64,000 nt of DNA from Pantoea rodasii (GCF_002095465.1 NZ_MLFP01000007.1:124001-188000), one strand, 5' to 3'; shown: positions 10,206-19,634, counted from the first letter of the stretch. Made by a program: numbers and translations. The notes: a model not told the origin generated them from the letters alone.

Positions 10206-10238
10206 TCAACACGGCGAGCTGCCGGCAGAGGAATGAGA

Positions 10239-11510
10239 ATGACTTCACAGCCATGGAAAACGCCAATCTTAGTGATCGCAGATGATTTTACCGGTGCCAA
10301 TGACGCCGGTAGCGGATTGGCGCGAGCGGGTGCCAGCGTGCATGTGCTGTTCGATAGCCGCACGCCACACGATGCCGACAACGCCGATGTGTTGGTGATC
10401 AGTACTGATAGCCGTGCAGTCAGCGCAACAGAGGCAGCGCATCGTACAACGCTGGCCGTACAGCAGCATCAGGCGATTGCCCAGGATGGTTGGTTGTTTA
10501 AGAAGATCGATTCCACCTTGCGTGGCAATCCCGGTGCGGAAATTGAAGCCGCTTTAATTGCCAGCGGAAAAACCTTAGCGCTGGTGGTGCCTGCGGTGCC
10601 GAAGCTTGGCCGCACCACGCGTCAAGGTGAAGTGTGGATCAACCTTCAGCGTCTGACCGATACCGAATTCGCCAGCGATCCGAAAACCCCGGTCACCACC
10701 AGCCATGTGCTGGCGCGTCTGCACATGCAGAGTGAGATGGCGGGAGAAACCGTTGATTTGGCGACAGTGCGCGGTGGCAATCTGGCGCAGGTGCTGGCCA
10801 GCAAACAGGGTTTTGTAGTGGTGGATGCCGAACAGGACGCGGATATCGCTTTAATCATGGCGGCTGCGGCGACCTTAACCACGCGCCCCCTGTTGGCGGG
10901 CGCTTCCGGGCTAGGTGACGCGCTGGGCGAACATCTGGCCGCACGGCCTGCGCGCCCGGTGTTAGCGGTGGTGGGCTCAATGAGTGCCATCGCGCAGCAG
11001 CAGATTGCACGTCTCGCCTCGCAGCGCGACATCCGCATTATCGATATTGATATTCGCCAACTGTTTGCCCAACCCGCGTGGCCACAGGCCGCCGAGTGGC
11101 AACAGGCGATGCAGCAGGCTATTTGCGACGGCGCGCACTGTGTGGTGCGTACCACTCAGCATGCCGATCAGCGACACGACATTGAGCAACTCTGTCAGCA
11201 GCATCAGGTTTCGCGTCAGCGATTGGGTGAGCGCATTTGCCAGTTCCTCGCCCAATTGACCAGCACGGTTTGCCGCCATACGTTACCTGCCGGGTTGTAT
11301 CTCTCGGGCGGTGATGTGGCGATTGCGGTAGCACAGGCGCTTGGCGCCAAGGGTTTCCAGATTCAGGGCCTGGTGGCGGGCTGTGTGCCGCACGGGGTTC
11401 TGCTAAATAGCGAATTACACCTGCCGGTGATGACCAAAGCGGGTGGCTTTGGCGACGAAAACACCCTGGTAGAAGCCATCCGTTTCATTGAGGAGAAGTC
11501 GAGTGAATAA
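10239..11510 (+). CDS. Four-carbon acid sugar kinase family protein (DUF1537)
   Basis: 423-residue ATP-dependent kinase of the DUF1537 family, which contains D-threonate, D-erythronate and 3-oxo-tetronate 4-kinases. The N-terminal domain carries ILVIADDFTGANDAG and KKIDSTLRGNPGAE. The C-terminal nucleotide-binding domain has LYLSGGDVAIAVAQALG and the PVMTKAGGFGDENTLVEAI ending typical of the family. The ATG at 10239 has AGAGGA seven bases upstream; the ATG at 10233 would be only one base from it. It overlaps the next gene, a PdxA2 homologue, by eight bases. That pairing is the known signature of acid-sugar kinase plus oxidative decarboxylation to DHAP. D-threonate or D-erythronate is the best guess; exact stereochemistry is not readable. 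Confidence 0.88.
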   Translation: MTSQPWKTPILVIADDFTGANDAGSGLARAGASVHVLFDSRTPHDADNADVLVISTDSRAVSATEAAHRTTLAVQQHQAIAQDGWLFKKIDSTLRGNPGAEIEAALIASGKTLALVVPAVPKLGRTTRQGEVWINLQRLTDTEFASDPKTPVTTSHVLARLHMQSEMAGETVDLATVRGGNLAQVLASKQGFVVVDAEQDADIALIMAAAATLTTRPLLAGASGLGDALGEHLAARPARPVLAVVGSMSAIAQQQIARLASQRDIRIIDIDIRQLFAQPAWPQAAEWQQAMQQAICDGAHCVVRTTQHADQRHDIEQLCQQHQVSRQRLGERICQFLAQLTSTVCRHTLPAGLYLSGGDVAIAVAQALGAKGFQIQGLVAGCVPHGVLLNSELHLPVMTKAGGFGDENTLVEAIRFIEEKSSE

Positions 11511-12483
11511 AATTATTGCGGTGACCATGGGCGATCCGGCGGGCATCAGCCCGGAGATTATCATTAAAGCGCTAGCGGAAGGCGACCTGGCGGGGATCCC
11601 GGCGGTGGTGATCGGCTGTGCCAGCACGCTGCGTCGGGTCATGGGCTTGAACATTACGCCGCAGGCCGAACTGCGCGTGCTGGATAACGTAAAAGACGCG
11701 CACTTCGCGCCGGGCATTATCAACGTTATCGATGAACCGCTGGCCAATCCTGAAGCCCTGAAGCCTGGCGTGGTACAGAAAGAGGCCGGCGATCTGGCCT
11801 GGCGCTGTGTAAAGCGTGCCACCGAACTGGCGCTGGCGGGCGAGGTGCACGCCATTGCGACGGCACCGTTGAACAAGGAAGCGTTGCATACGGCTGGGCA
11901 TATCTATCCGGGGCACACGGAACTGCTGGCGCAACTCACCAATACCAAAAACTACGCCATGGTGCTCTACACCGATCATCTCAAGGTGATCCATGTCACC
12001 ACGCATATTGCCCTGCGTAAGTTCCTCGATACCCTGAACGGCGATCGTATTCAGACGGTGATCGGCATGGCGGATACCTTCCTGCGCCGCGTGGGTTATG
12101 ATAAGCCGCGCATTGCGGTAGCGGGCGTCAATCCGCATGCCGGTGAGAACGGCCTGTTTGGTGATGAAGAGATCACTATCGTGGCGCCGGCGATCAAAGT
12201 GATGAAAGAAAAGGGCATTGATGTCTACGGCCCGTGCCCGCCGGATACGGTATTCCTGCAGTGCCAGCAAGGCCAGTACGATATGGTGGTGGCGATGTAC
12301 CACGATCAGGGGCACATCCCGCTGAAATTGTTAGGTTTTTATGATGGCGTGAATATCACCGCTGGCCTGCCGTTTATCCGCACTTCGGCGGACCACGGTA
12401 CGGCGTTTGATATCGCCTGGACAGGTAAAGCGAACTCTGCGAGCATGGCGATCTCCATTAAACTCGCGATGCAGCTAGCATAG
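11503..12483 (+). CDS. pdxA2: PdxA2-type 4-phosphohydroxy-acid dehydrogenase (4-hydroxythreonine-4-phosphate dehydrogenase family)
   Basis: 326-residue NAD- and metal-dependent oxidative decarboxylase. PdxA2 proteins convert 4-phospho-D-threonate or -erythronate to DHAP and CO2. Metal-binding histidines appear in GHTELLAQLT, YHDQGHIPLK and TSADHGTAFDIA. The N terminus is IIAVTMGDPAGISPEI. The GTG at 11503 is preferred: AGGAG lies seven bases upstream, and the start is embedded in the end of the kinase gene (GTGAATAA overlap). The TTG at 11488 is too close to that ribosome-binding site. Its place beside a DUF1537 kinase, rather than in a ksgA/surA/apaG locus, argues against this being the vitamin B6 PdxA. 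Confidence 0.88.
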   Translation: MNKIIAVTMGDPAGISPEIIIKALAEGDLAGIPAVVIGCASTLRRVMGLNITPQAELRVLDNVKDAHFAPGIINVIDEPLANPEALKPGVVQKEAGDLAWRCVKRATELALAGEVHAIATAPLNKEALHTAGHIYPGHTELLAQLTNTKNYAMVLYTDHLKVIHVTTHIALRKFLDTLNGDRIQTVIGMADTFLRRVGYDKPRIAVAGVNPHAGENGLFGDEEITIVAPAIKVMKEKGIDVYGPCPPDTVFLQCQQGQYDMVVAMYHDQGHIPLKLLGFYDGVNITAGLPFIRTSADHGTAFDIAWTGKANSASMAISIKLAMQLA

Positions 12484-12489
12484 GGAAAT

Positions 12490-13251
12490 ATGAAGGGACA
12501 AAGCCGTCTCGACCAGATTATGGACTATTTGAAAAGTCATAATCTGGTCACTGTAGAACAGCTGGTGAGTGCGATCTCAGCTTCGCCAGCGACCATCCGC
12601 CGCGATCTGATCAAGCTCGACAAGGAAGGCGTTATTAGCCGCAGTCATGGCGGGGTGACGCTCAATCGCTTTATTCCTGCTCAGCCCACCACGCTGGAAA
12701 AGATGCAGCGTAATCTGGCCGAAAAGCAGGCCATCGCGCAGTTTGCTGCCAGCTATGTGCAGTCTGGCGACTCGGTGGTGCTGGATGCGGGCACGACGAT
12801 GCTGGAACTGGCGCGTCAGCTAACCCATTTGAAGCTGCGGGTGATCACGGCCGACCTGCACATCGCGCTATTCCTGTCGGAGTTTAAGCAAATCGAAACC
12901 ACCATCATTGGTGGGCGCATTGATGACACCAGCCAGTCCTGCATTGGTGAACACGGTCGTCGCCTGCTGCGCAGCATCAATCCTGATATTGCGTTTGTCA
13001 GCTGTAACTCGTGGAGTATCGAGCGCGGGATTACCACGCCGACCGAAGACAAGGCAGGATTGAAGATGGATCTGCTGGCCAATGCGCGCCGCCGCATTCT
13101 GTTGGCTGACAGCAGTAAATACGGCTCCTGGTCGCTGTATTGCGCCGCGCCGATTGATAGTTTGACCGATGTGGTCACGGATACGCGTCTGGATGAAGTG
13201 GTGTGCCGCGAATTACGTGAGCGTGGCATTGGGCTGCAGCTGACGGCTTAA
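12490..13251 (+). CDS. DeoR/GlpR-family transcriptional regulator
   Basis: 253 residues. An N-terminal winged helix-turn-helix at about residues 5-60 reads [20 protein letters not shown] and then SRSHGGVTL, the classical DeoR signature. The C-terminal DeoRC-type domain, with [16 protein letters not shown] and the [14 protein letters not shown] stretch, usually senses a phosphorylated sugar. It starts six bases after pdxA2, so it is the third gene of the rightward operon. It is presumably the island's own regulator, sensing a phosphorylated intermediate and acting at the divergent region (inference). Confidence 0.87.
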   Translation: MKGQSRLDQIMDYLKSHNLVTVEQLVSAISASPATIRRDLIKLDKEGVISRSHGGVTLNRFIPAQPTTLEKMQRNLAEKQAIAQFAASYVQSGDSVVLDAGTTMLELARQLTHLKLRVITADLHIALFLSEFKQIETTIIGGRIDDTSQSCIGEHGRRLLRSINPDIAFVSCNSWSIERGITTPTEDKAGLKMDLLANARRRILLADSSKYGSWSLYCAAPIDSLTDVVTDTRLDEVVCRELRERGIGLQLTA

Positions 13252-13265
13252 TGGGGTGCTGATAC

Positions 13266-13339
13266 GTAGCGGTGCGATTTATCGCGCTTCTGTTAGCCAC
13301 TGTGCAGCTTCAGGAACGCGTGATAAATCACGCCGCTAC
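13266..13339. repeat. Inverted pair of the dispersed gtagcgg repeat
   Basis: Left arm 13266-13287 (GTAGCGGTGCGATTTATCGCGC) and right arm 13318-13339 (GCGTGATAAATCACGCCGCTAC) are inverted copies about 30 bases apart. They lie between the converging ends of the DeoR-type gene and speD, so they may act as a BIME-like terminator structure. Confidence 0.8.
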
Positions 13340-13353
13340 CAAGGGGATGGGTT

Positions 13354-14163
13354 TTATAACAACTTCAATCCTGTCGCCGGAATATTGCGGCCGTAATAGA
13401 TCTCACGCATCTCTTTCCACAGCAGATTGGTAATGCGCTTGTGCTCCTGCGGGCTCAGTTCTTCGGGCTTGGTATTGAACAGGTAATACTTCAGGTCAAA
13501 CTCCTTCAGCAACATCTTGGTGTGAAAGATATTTTCCTGATAAACGTTCACATCCACCATGTCGTACATTGCCTTCATATCCTCGGACATAAAGTTCTGA
13601 ATCGAATTAATCTCATGGTCGATGAAGTGCTTCACGCCGTTCACATCACGGGTAAAACCGCGCACGCGATAATCAATAGTGACGATGTCAGATTCCAGCT
13701 GGTGAATCAGGTAGTTCAGCGCTTTTAGCGGTGAGATCACCCCACAGGTGGAGACTTCGATATCGGCGCGGAAGGTGCACAATCCGCCCTCAGGATGGCT
13801 CTCTGGATAAGTGTGCACACAGATATGGCTCTTATCCAGATGCGCCACCACCGAATTCGGCAGCGGGCCAGGATGCTCAGATTTGTCGATATCCTGCGGG
13901 TTGATCGGCTCTTCACTCACCAAAATGGTGACGCTGGCACCCTGCGGTTCATAATCCTGACGCGCAATGTTCAGCACGTTGGCACCAATGATTGAACAGG
14001 TCTCGGTCAGAATCTCGGTCAGACGGTTGGCGTTGTATTGCTCATCAATGTAGGCGATGTAGCCATCACGTTCGGCTTCGCTGTTAGCGTAGCAAATATC
14101 GTAAATACAAAAACTCAGGCTTTTCGTCAGATTATTGAAGCCGTGTAGTTTCAGCTTTTGCAA
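13354..14163 (-). CDS. speD: S-adenosylmethionine decarboxylase proenzyme
   Basis: Makes decarboxylated S-adenosylmethionine, the aminopropyl donor for spermidine synthesis. It is cleaved autocatalytically at a serine that becomes the pyruvoyl group; the site is in [20 protein letters not shown]. About 269 residues, near the E. coli length of 264, with conserved blocks [19 protein letters not shown] and [23 protein letters not shown] start at 14163 is chosen because AGGAG lies eight bases upstream. An in-frame GTG at 14172 touches that site, so it is unlikely. It follows speE by five bases, as in the conserved speED operon. Confidence 0.93.
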   Translation of the reverse strand: MQKLKLHGFNNLTKSLSFCIYDICYANSEAERDGYIAYIDEQYNANRLTEILTETCSIIGANVLNIARQDYEPQGASVTILVSEEPINPQDIDKSEHPGPLPNSVVAHLDKSHICVHTYPESHPEGGLCTFRADIEVSTCGVISPLKALNYLIHQLESDIVTIDYRVRGFTRDVNGVKHFIDHEINSIQNFMSEDMKAMYDMVDVNVYQENIFHTKMLLKEFDLKYYLFNTKPEELSPQEHKRITNLLWKEMREIYYGRNIPATGLKLL

Positions 14164-14168
14164 TTTCG

Positions 14169-15032
14169 TCACTCCTCACACGACAGGGCATTCAGCAGAT
14201 ATTGCGGCAACGCAAAGCTACCAACATGAATCGCGGGATTGTAATAGCGGCAGCGCAGGCCCGCATCGTCAAAGCGAGATTGCAGGGTCGTTGCATCCCA
14301 CTGGCGTAGCGTCTCGTTGTCGCTTGCCCAGGCAAACGTCATGATGCCGCCGTAATAGGTGGGGATGGCCGCCTGATAAAAACTCACGTCAGAGAAGTAG
14401 TGGCCGAGTTTGCGATGGCTATTAACTGCCTCGTCCTGCTGCAGGAAGCAGACGCCGTTCTGCGCCACAAAAATTCCGCCCGGATTAAGGGCATTTTTGC
14501 AGCCTGCGTAAAACTCGGAGGTAAACAGACTTTCGCCGGGACCGATCGGGTCGGTGCAATCTGAGATGATGACGTCGAATTTTTCATCGGTCTGACTAAC
14601 GAAATTCACGCCATCATCAATCACCAGATTCAGTCGTGGATCGTCATAGGCACCGGCGCTGTGATTAGGCAGATACGTCTTGCAGAAGCTCACTACGCCA
14701 GCATCGATTTCCACCATAGTGATCTGTTCAAGCGTTTGATGGCGTGAGACTTCGCGCAGCATCGCACCATCGCCGCCACCGATAATCAGCACGCGTTTCG
14801 CCTTGCCGTGCGCCAGAATCGGCACGTGGGTCATCATTTCGTGGTAGATGAACTCATCGCGCTCGGTGGTTTGCACCACACCGTCCAGCGCCATAACGCG
14901 ACCAAAAGCGGCATTCTCAAAGATCACCAGATCCTGATGTGCGGTTTTGTCGCGATAAAGTTGTTTATCTACCGTGAAATACTGTCCAAATCCGGCATGA
15001 AGCGTCTCATACCACATTTCATTTTGGGCCAT
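14169..15032 (-). CDS. speE: Spermidine synthase
   Basis: Transfers the aminopropyl group from decarboxylated S-adenosylmethionine to putrescine. 287 residues, as in E. coli (288). The nucleotide-binding motif is [15 protein letters not shown], followed by acidic EIDAGVV and the catalytic-loop sequence [20 protein letters not shown]. The ATG at 15032 gives [19 protein letters not shown] and has GAGGAGAG seven bases upstream; an upstream in-frame ATG at 15074 adds a non-family leader. First gene of speED, reading leftward. Confidence 0.95.
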   Translation of the reverse strand: MAQNEMWYETLHAGFGQYFTVDKQLYRDKTAHQDLVIFENAAFGRVMALDGVVQTTERDEFIYHEMMTHVPILAHGKAKRVLIIGGGDGAMLREVSRHQTLEQITMVEIDAGVVSFCKTYLPNHSAGAYDDPRLNLVIDDGVNFVSQTDEKFDVIISDCTDPIGPGESLFTSEFYAGCKNALNPGGIFVAQNGVCFLQQDEAVNSHRKLGHYFSDVSFYQAAIPTYYGGIMTFAWASDNETLRQWDATTLQSRFDDAGLRCRYYNPAIHVGSFALPQYLLNALSCEE

Positions 15033-15140
15033 GATGGGGCTCTCCTCGGATGTCATCGCCATGAAATTGGGCAAAAAAGCATAGCGAATTATGACCGTGG
15101 TTGCACGGTCAAATCTTCAGCAGCAGAGCGGGATAGCGGG

Positions 15141-15488
15141 CTATTTGACGTAAGCGAGCAAACTCAGCGAGTCTCGCGCCAGTGACTTACATTTCTTGTC
15201 ATTGGTAATGGCGATGCCGCTCAAATCTTTATAGCTCTCTTCACCGAGGGACTTCATGTTGTAGTTGCTGTAGTTACTCAAATCCCAACGATTCTGCTGG
15301 GCGAAAAACACCAGTGCTTTGCGAATCTGCGCATCCGGCAGATCTTGATAGCCGCAGTCGTTCTTCAGGTATACGAATACCGCCGTGAGGTCAGCCAGAT
15401 CTTCTGCTTCGGATTCGCTCAGGGCAAAACTGGTGGAGGAGAAGCCAAGGAGTCCCGCCAGCAGCAGGATCTTGATGCTTTTCGTCAT
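15141..15488 (-). CDS. yacC: YacC family exported protein
   Basis: 115-residue secreted protein, the same length as E. coli YacC, which belongs to the PulS/OutS-like family of small pilotin-related proteins. A signal peptide spans about residues 1-23 (MTKSIKILLLAGLLGFSSTS), with a probable cut after FA. The mature part has two cysteines (NDCGY and KKCKS) that could form a disulfide. The ATG at 15488 gives the signal peptide directly; an in-frame extension to 15605 lacks one. It lies upstream of speE on the same strand and diverges from cueO, as in E. coli. Physiological function is not established. Confidence 0.85.
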   Translation of the reverse strand: MTKSIKILLLAGLLGFSSTSFALSESEAEDLADLTAVFVYLKNDCGYQDLPDAQIRKALVFFAQQNRWDLSNYSNYNMKSLGEESYKDLSGIAITNDKKCKSLARDSLSLLAYVK

Positions 15489-15605
15489 AATGATTCTCAA
15501 CAAGGGACAATTTATTGACGTTAGCACAGTTATTGCAGGGATTCCGCTAAATTTGCCTAAACGGGCGATTCCCGCGCTTTTTATCGGTGCATTCTGTTTC
15601 AGCAC

Positions 15606-15636
15606 TTGACCCTCCCGCAGGGTAAAGGTTTACGCT
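15606..15636 (+). promoter_or_regulatory. CueR-type (MerR-family) copper promoter of cueO
   Basis: The -35 TTGACC (15606-15611) and -10 TACGCT (15631-15636) are separated by an over-long 19-base spacer, which contains a dyad (ACCCTcccgcAGGGT and flanks). This is the arrangement CueR activates by DNA distortion, and it matches the layout of E. coli copA/cueO promoters. The cueO ATG is 30 bases downstream. Confidence 0.8.
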
Positions 15637-15665
15637 GTGCCCATATTCACGACAAGGATAAGCAT

Positions 15666-17288
15666 ATGCAACGTCGTCATTTTCTAAAGTTGACTGCCGC
15701 ACTCAGCGCAGCAGGCGCGCTGCCGCTGTGGAGCCGCTCGCTTATGGCGGCTACGCGTCCGCTATTACCGATTCCCTCTATTTTGCAGCCTGATGCACGC
15801 GGGCAGTACACACTCACTGCAATGAGCGGCACCAGCCAATGGCAGGGGCAAGCAGTGCCCACATGGGGTTACAACGGCGATATTTTGGGACCGGTGCTGC
15901 GATTGCAGCGCGAGAAAAGGGTTACCGTGAATATCCATAACCGTCTGGCGGAAGCGACGACATTGCACTGGCACGGTCTGGAAATTCCCGGCGACGTCGA
16001 TGGCGGGCCGCAGGCGCTGATTGCCCCCGGCGGCTCGCGGCAAGTCAGTTTCACCCCCGATCAGCCCGCCGCGACCTGCTGGTTCCATCCGCATCAACAT
16101 GGCAAAACCGGTTATCAGGTCGCGCAGGGACTGGCCGGTTTGGTGCTGTTGGAGGATGAAGATTCGGGCAAATTGCGTCTGCCAATGCAGTGGGGCGAAG
16201 ATGACGTGCCGCTGATATTTCAGGACAAACAGCTGACCAAAGACGGCGCGAAGATCGATTATCAACTCGATGTGATGCGCGCGGCGGTGGGTTGGTTTGG
16301 CGACATGATGTTGACCAACGGTGTGCAATATCCGCAGCAGGCGGTGCCACGCGGCTGGTTACGCCTGCGCCTGTTGAACGGCTGCAATGCCCGATCGCTG
16401 GATATTGCCACCAGCGATAAGCGCCCAATGTATGTGATCGCCAGCGATGGCGGTTTGCTGGCTGAGCCGGTGAAAGTCGACAGTCTGCCGCTGCTGCCGG
16501 GTGAGCGCTTCGAAGTGCTGATCGATACTTCAGACGGCAAAACCTTCGATATGGTCACGCTGCCGGTGACGCAAATGGGCATGACGCTGGCACCGTTTGA
16601 TCAGCCTCTGCCGCTGGTGCAAATTCTGCCGTTGCGCGTGATGGCGAGCGGCACGATGCCGGACAAGCTGGTGGATTTGCCACCGGTGCCCTCTATTGAA
16701 GGCATACAAAGTCGCTGGCTGCAGCTGATGATGGATCCGCAGTTGGATCAACGGGGTATGCAGGCGTTGATGGACCGTTACGGCCACAAAGCCATGGCCG
16801 GGATGAAGATGGATCACGGCAGCATGGACGCGCAGGGCGGGGCCATGAAGATGGATCATGGCAGCATGGACATGAGCGGCGGCGCGATGAAGATGGACCA
16901 TGGCAGTATGCCGATGGATCACGGAAAAACGGCGGCCTACGATTTCCATAACGGCAATAAAATCAACGGTCAGGCGTTTAACATGACCAAGCCGATGTTC
17001 AATGCTGAACTCGGCAAGCTGGAAAAATGGACCATTTCGGGTGAAGGCGACGCCATGCTGCATCCGTTCCACATTCACGGCACTCAGTTCCGCATCTTGT
17101 CAGAAAATGGTAAACCGCCAGCCGCGCACCGTGCGGGCTGGAAAGACATGGTCAGCGTCAACGGCTGGCGCAGTGAAGTGCTGGTGCGCTTTAATTACGT
17201 TGCCAATGCCGACAATGCCTATATGGCGCACTGTCATCTGCTGGAGCATGAAGATACCGGCATGATGTTAGGGTTTACCGTGAGTTAA
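15666..17288 (+). CDS. cueO: Multicopper oxidase CueO
   Basis: Periplasmic cuprous oxidase for copper tolerance, 540 residues. A Tat signal ([20 protein letters not shown]) directs folded export. Copper ligands lie in three cupredoxin-domain motifs: [10 protein letters not shown] and [10 protein letters not shown] early, then [10 protein letters not shown] and [12 protein letters not shown] at the C terminus. A methionine-rich segment at about residues 377-420, the hallmark of CueO, consists of tandem 14-residue units here. The ATG at 15666 gives the Tat peptide; the upstream extension runs across the promoter. Expected to be induced by copper through CueR. Confidence 0.96.
   Translation: MQRRHFLKLTAALSAAGALPLWSRSLMAATRPLLPIPSILQPDARGQYTLTAMSGTSQWQGQAVPTWGYNGDILGPVLRLQREKRVTVNIHNRLAEATTLHWHGLEIPGDVDGGPQALIAPGGSRQVSFTPDQPAATCWFHPHQHGKTGYQVAQGLAGLVLLEDEDSGKLRLPMQWGEDDVPLIFQDKQLTKDGAKIDYQLDVMRAAVGWFGDMMLTNGVQYPQQAVPRGWLRLRLLNGCNARSLDIATSDKRPMYVIASDGGLLAEPVKVDSLPLLPGERFEVLIDTSDGKTFDMVTLPVTQMGMTLAPFDQPLPLVQILPLRVMASGTMPDKLVDLPPVPSIEGIQSRWLQLMMDPQLDQRGMQALMDRYGHKAMAGMKMDHGSMDAQGGAMKMDHGSMDMSGGAMKMDHGSMPMDHGKTAAYDFHNGNKINGQAFNMTKPMFNAELGKLEKWTISGEGDAMLHPFHIHGTQFRILSENGKPPAAHRAGWKDMVSVNGWRSEVLVRFNYVANADNAYMAHCHLLEHEDTGMMLGFTVS
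16803..16922 (+). repeat. In-frame 42-bp tandem repeat encoding the CueO Met-rich region
   Basis: Units at 16803-16844, 16845-16886 and a partial one from 16887 encode [14 protein letters not shown]. Nearly all variation between units is at codon third positions or in the linker. In-frame periodicity means copy number can change without breaking the protein. Confidence 0.85.
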
Positions 17289-17300
17289 ACACGCACGTCC

Positions 17301-17369
17301 CGTCGCGGCGCAAGGTATTGCGCCTAACTGTGCTGCTTTAGGTTTACGTGATAAATCACGCCGCTGCGG
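17301..17369. repeat. Degenerate inverted pair of the dispersed gtagcgg repeat
   Basis: Arms near 17301-17324 (GTCGCGGCGCAAGGTATTGCGCC) and 17347-17369 (CGTGATAAATCACGCCGCTGCGG) resemble those at 13266-13339. Placement is again between two converging genes, cueO and the cystathionine gamma-synthase-family gene. Confidence 0.7.
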
Positions 17370-17393
17370 TTGGTACGTTATCGCAGAGAAAAT

Positions 17394-18686
17394 TTAATTT
17401 TTCTCTGCCGCCTCCAGCGCTAACCGAATATCCTCAATTAAATCCTCCGCATGCTCGATACCAATCGACAACCGTACCGTGGCGTCGGTGATGCCAATAC
17501 GTTGGCGCACCTCTTGCGGCACGCCCGAATGGGTGGTGCTGCCGGGATGGCTGGCGAGTGATTCGGTGCCGCCGAGGCTGACAGCCAGTTTGAACAATCC
17601 CAGCGCGTTAAGGAAACGAAACGCTGCTGCCTGGCCGCCGTGAATATCAAACGAGAAGGTTGAACCCGCACCGCTGCATTGCCGCTGATAAGTTTCTCCC
17701 GCCGGGCTGTTGGCATCGAGGTAAGGCAACCAGTGCAGCTTCTCCACTTGCTGATGATCGCGCAGAAAAGCCGCCACTTTTTCCGCATTGCTGGCGGCTT
17801 TCTCCATTCGCAGCGACAGCGTTTCCAGCGATCGGCCAATCATCCAGCTGGAGTGCGGATCAAGCTGGGTACCGATGGCACTGCGCAGTGAGCGCACCTT
17901 ACTCACCAGCGCTTTGTTACCGAGTACCGCGCCAGCGATCAAATCCGAGTGACCGCCGACATATTTGGTCAGCGAATACAGAGACAGATCCGCGCCGTGC
18001 TGCAAAGGATGCTGAAACAACGGGCCGAGCAGGGTGTTATCGCAGGCGAGAATCGGACGTGAACCCTGCTGCTGAGTGATCACATCCGCGACCTGCTTCA
18101 TGAGCTGAATATCGACCAAACTGTTAGTCGGGTTGGCCGGTGTTTCAATCAGAATCAGCGCCACCCGCCCGCGCTGCCACGCCAGCTTGGCCGCTTCATA
18201 CACTTTGTCCTCATCGGTGCCATCGCTGAATCCCACCGCTTTGATCTCCAGATCGTGCAGGGTTTTGCTCAACAGGGTTTCAGTGCCGCCATACAGCGGC
18301 TGCGAGTGCAGAATCACCTCGCCGGGGCGCGCGAAGGCCAGCAGCGTGGTGGCAATGGCGGACATGCCTGAGGAGAACAGTGCGGCACTCTCGGCCCCTT
18401 CGTAAATCGCCAGCCGGTCCTCCACGATCTCGCTATTGGGATGGTTAAAGCGTGAATACACCAGCCCGCCGCTTTTGCCTTCCGGCGGCTGTTTGCGCCC
18501 GGAGACAAAATCGAAGAAATCCCGTCCCTCTTCGGCGCTGTTAAACACAAAGGTCGACGTAAGGAACACCGGCGGTTTCACTGCGCCTTCAGACAGCCGC
18601 GGATCGTAACCGTAGTTAAGCATTTGCGTTTCCGGGTGCAGATCGTGGGTGCCAATCTGCGTTTTTTTACTGGATGAAGCGGCCAT
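17394..18686 (-). CDS. Cystathionine gamma-synthase family PLP-dependent enzyme
   Basis: 430-residue Cys/Met-metabolism PLP enzyme (fold type I). The PLP lysine is K241 in [18 protein letters not shown]. Other family blocks are [44 protein letters not shown] and [18 protein letters not shown]. It may be a cystathionine synthase/lyase or a methionine gamma-lyase-like enzyme; sequence alone does not settle which. The ATG at 18686 is chosen for its GGAG five bases upstream; a 25-residue extension to 18761 is hydrophobic but has no family support. In E. coli this interval holds gcd, so this is a lineage-specific replacement. It stands alone, divergent from hpt. Confidence 0.82.
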   Translation of the reverse strand: MAASSSKKTQIGTHDLHPETQMLNYGYDPRLSEGAVKPPVFLTSTFVFNSAEEGRDFFDFVSGRKQPPEGKSGGLVYSRFNHPNSEIVEDRLAIYEGAESAALFSSGMSAIATTLLAFARPGEVILHSQPLYGGTETLLSKTLHDLEIKAVGFSDGTDEDKVYEAAKLAWQRGRVALILIETPANPTNSLVDIQLMKQVADVITQQQGSRPILACDNTLLGPLFQHPLQHGADLSLYSLTKYVGGHSDLIAGAVLGNKALVSKVRSLRSAIGTQLDPHSSWMIGRSLETLSLRMEKAASNAEKVAAFLRDHQQVEKLHWLPYLDANSPAGETYQRQCSGAGSTFSFDIHGGQAAAFRFLNALGLFKLAVSLGGTESLASHPGSTTHSGVPQEVRQRIGITDATVRLSIGIEHAEDLIEDIRLALEAAEKN

Positions 18687-18852
18687 AGGATCTCCAGAGG
18701 TCACCGGTGAGAGAGCGGGTGGGGTTTCTGTAGTTAAGGACAGCGCAATAAATTTTGCCACGGTATCGTTTGCGTTCTGTGCGCGGCGTTAGAGGTTGGT
18801 TCGACTATGATAGACTTCGTGGCTTTCTGAAAACCTTAACCAGGCGAATGCA

Positions 18853-19389
18853 ATGAAACACACCGTCGACGTGATGATCTCTGAGCAGGAGATTGCAACC
18901 CGTATTGCCGAGCTGGGCAAACAGATTAGCGAACACTACCGCAGCAGCGGCAGCGAAATGGTGTTAGTGGGTCTGCTGCGTGGCTCCTTTATGTTTATGG
19001 CCGATCTGTGCCGCGCGATAGATGTGCCGCATGAAGTCGACTTTATGACGGCCTCCAGTTACGGCAGTGGCATGTCATCGACTCGCGATGTGAAGATCCT
19101 GAAAGATCTCGACGAAGACATTCGCGGCAAAGACGTGCTGATCGTGGAAGACATCATCGACTCCGGGAATACGCTGAGCAAAGTGCGCGAGATCCTGCGC
19201 CTGCGCGAGCCGAAATCACTGGCCATCTGCACCCTGCTGGATAAACCCGAACGTCGCGAAGTGGAAGTGACCGTGGAATACGTCGGCTTCACCATTCCCG
19301 ACGAGTTCGTGGTCGGCTTTGGTATCGACTATGCGCAGCGCTATCGTCATCTGCCGTATATCGGCAAAGTTATCCCGACCGGTGAATAA
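18853..19389 (+). CDS. hpt: Hypoxanthine phosphoribosyltransferase
   Basis: Purine salvage enzyme converting hypoxanthine and PRPP to IMP. 178 residues, identical in length to E. coli Hpt. The PRPP-binding loop is [17 protein letters not shown], and the substrate hood shows [29 protein letters not shown]. In E. coli, can (carbonic anhydrase) follows divergently before yadG. Here the 245-base gap to yadG contains no such gene, only a weak hairpin (AAGGCTAATCCCCTTAGCC) just after hpt that could terminate it. Confidence 0.96.
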   Translation: MKHTVDVMISEQEIATRIAELGKQISEHYRSSGSEMVLVGLLRGSFMFMADLCRAIDVPHEVDFMTASSYGSGMSSTRDVKILKDLDEDIRGKDVLIVEDIIDSGNTLSKVREILRLREPKSLAICTLLDKPERREVEVTVEYVGFTIPDEFVVGFGIDYAQRYRHLPYIGKVIPTGE

Positions 19390-19634
19390 CCGCACAATCT
19401 TCCAAGGCTAATCCCCTTAGCCTGCGATAAGATGCGCAGCCCGCAAGTCAATGGCTTAAGGGTTGCGCTTGCGTTCCCCTGCAGCATGCAGAGTGGTAAA
19501 GTGTGGCAGGTTATCGCTCAGCGCTTCATCTTTGATTTTTCACTCGTTATCTCTGAATAACCCCGCATACACGACGTGAGCGCACTATCATTTCATAGGG
19601 CTTTGATGTCACTACAACAGGGTATGGATTCGCA

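Noticed and set aside
11572..12315. 247-residue open frame on the minus strand
   Set aside because: It lies wholly antisense within pdxA2, is rich in His/Arg as expected of a shadow frame of GC-rich coding sequence, and has no family features.
11503..12483. Vitamin B6 biosynthetic pdxA
   Set aside because: The adjacent, overlapping DUF1537 kinase and DeoR regulator mark the catabolic PdxA2 type; the true pdxA is normally in the surA-pdxA-ksgA locus.
14170..14172. GTG start for speD
   Set aside because: The AGGAG ribosome-binding sequence overlaps this codon; the TTG at 14163 is correctly spaced and matches the E. coli N terminus.
19390..19634. Remnant of can between hpt and yadG
   Set aside because: No carbonic anhydrase motif (such as CSDSR or GHxxCG) is encoded on either strand.
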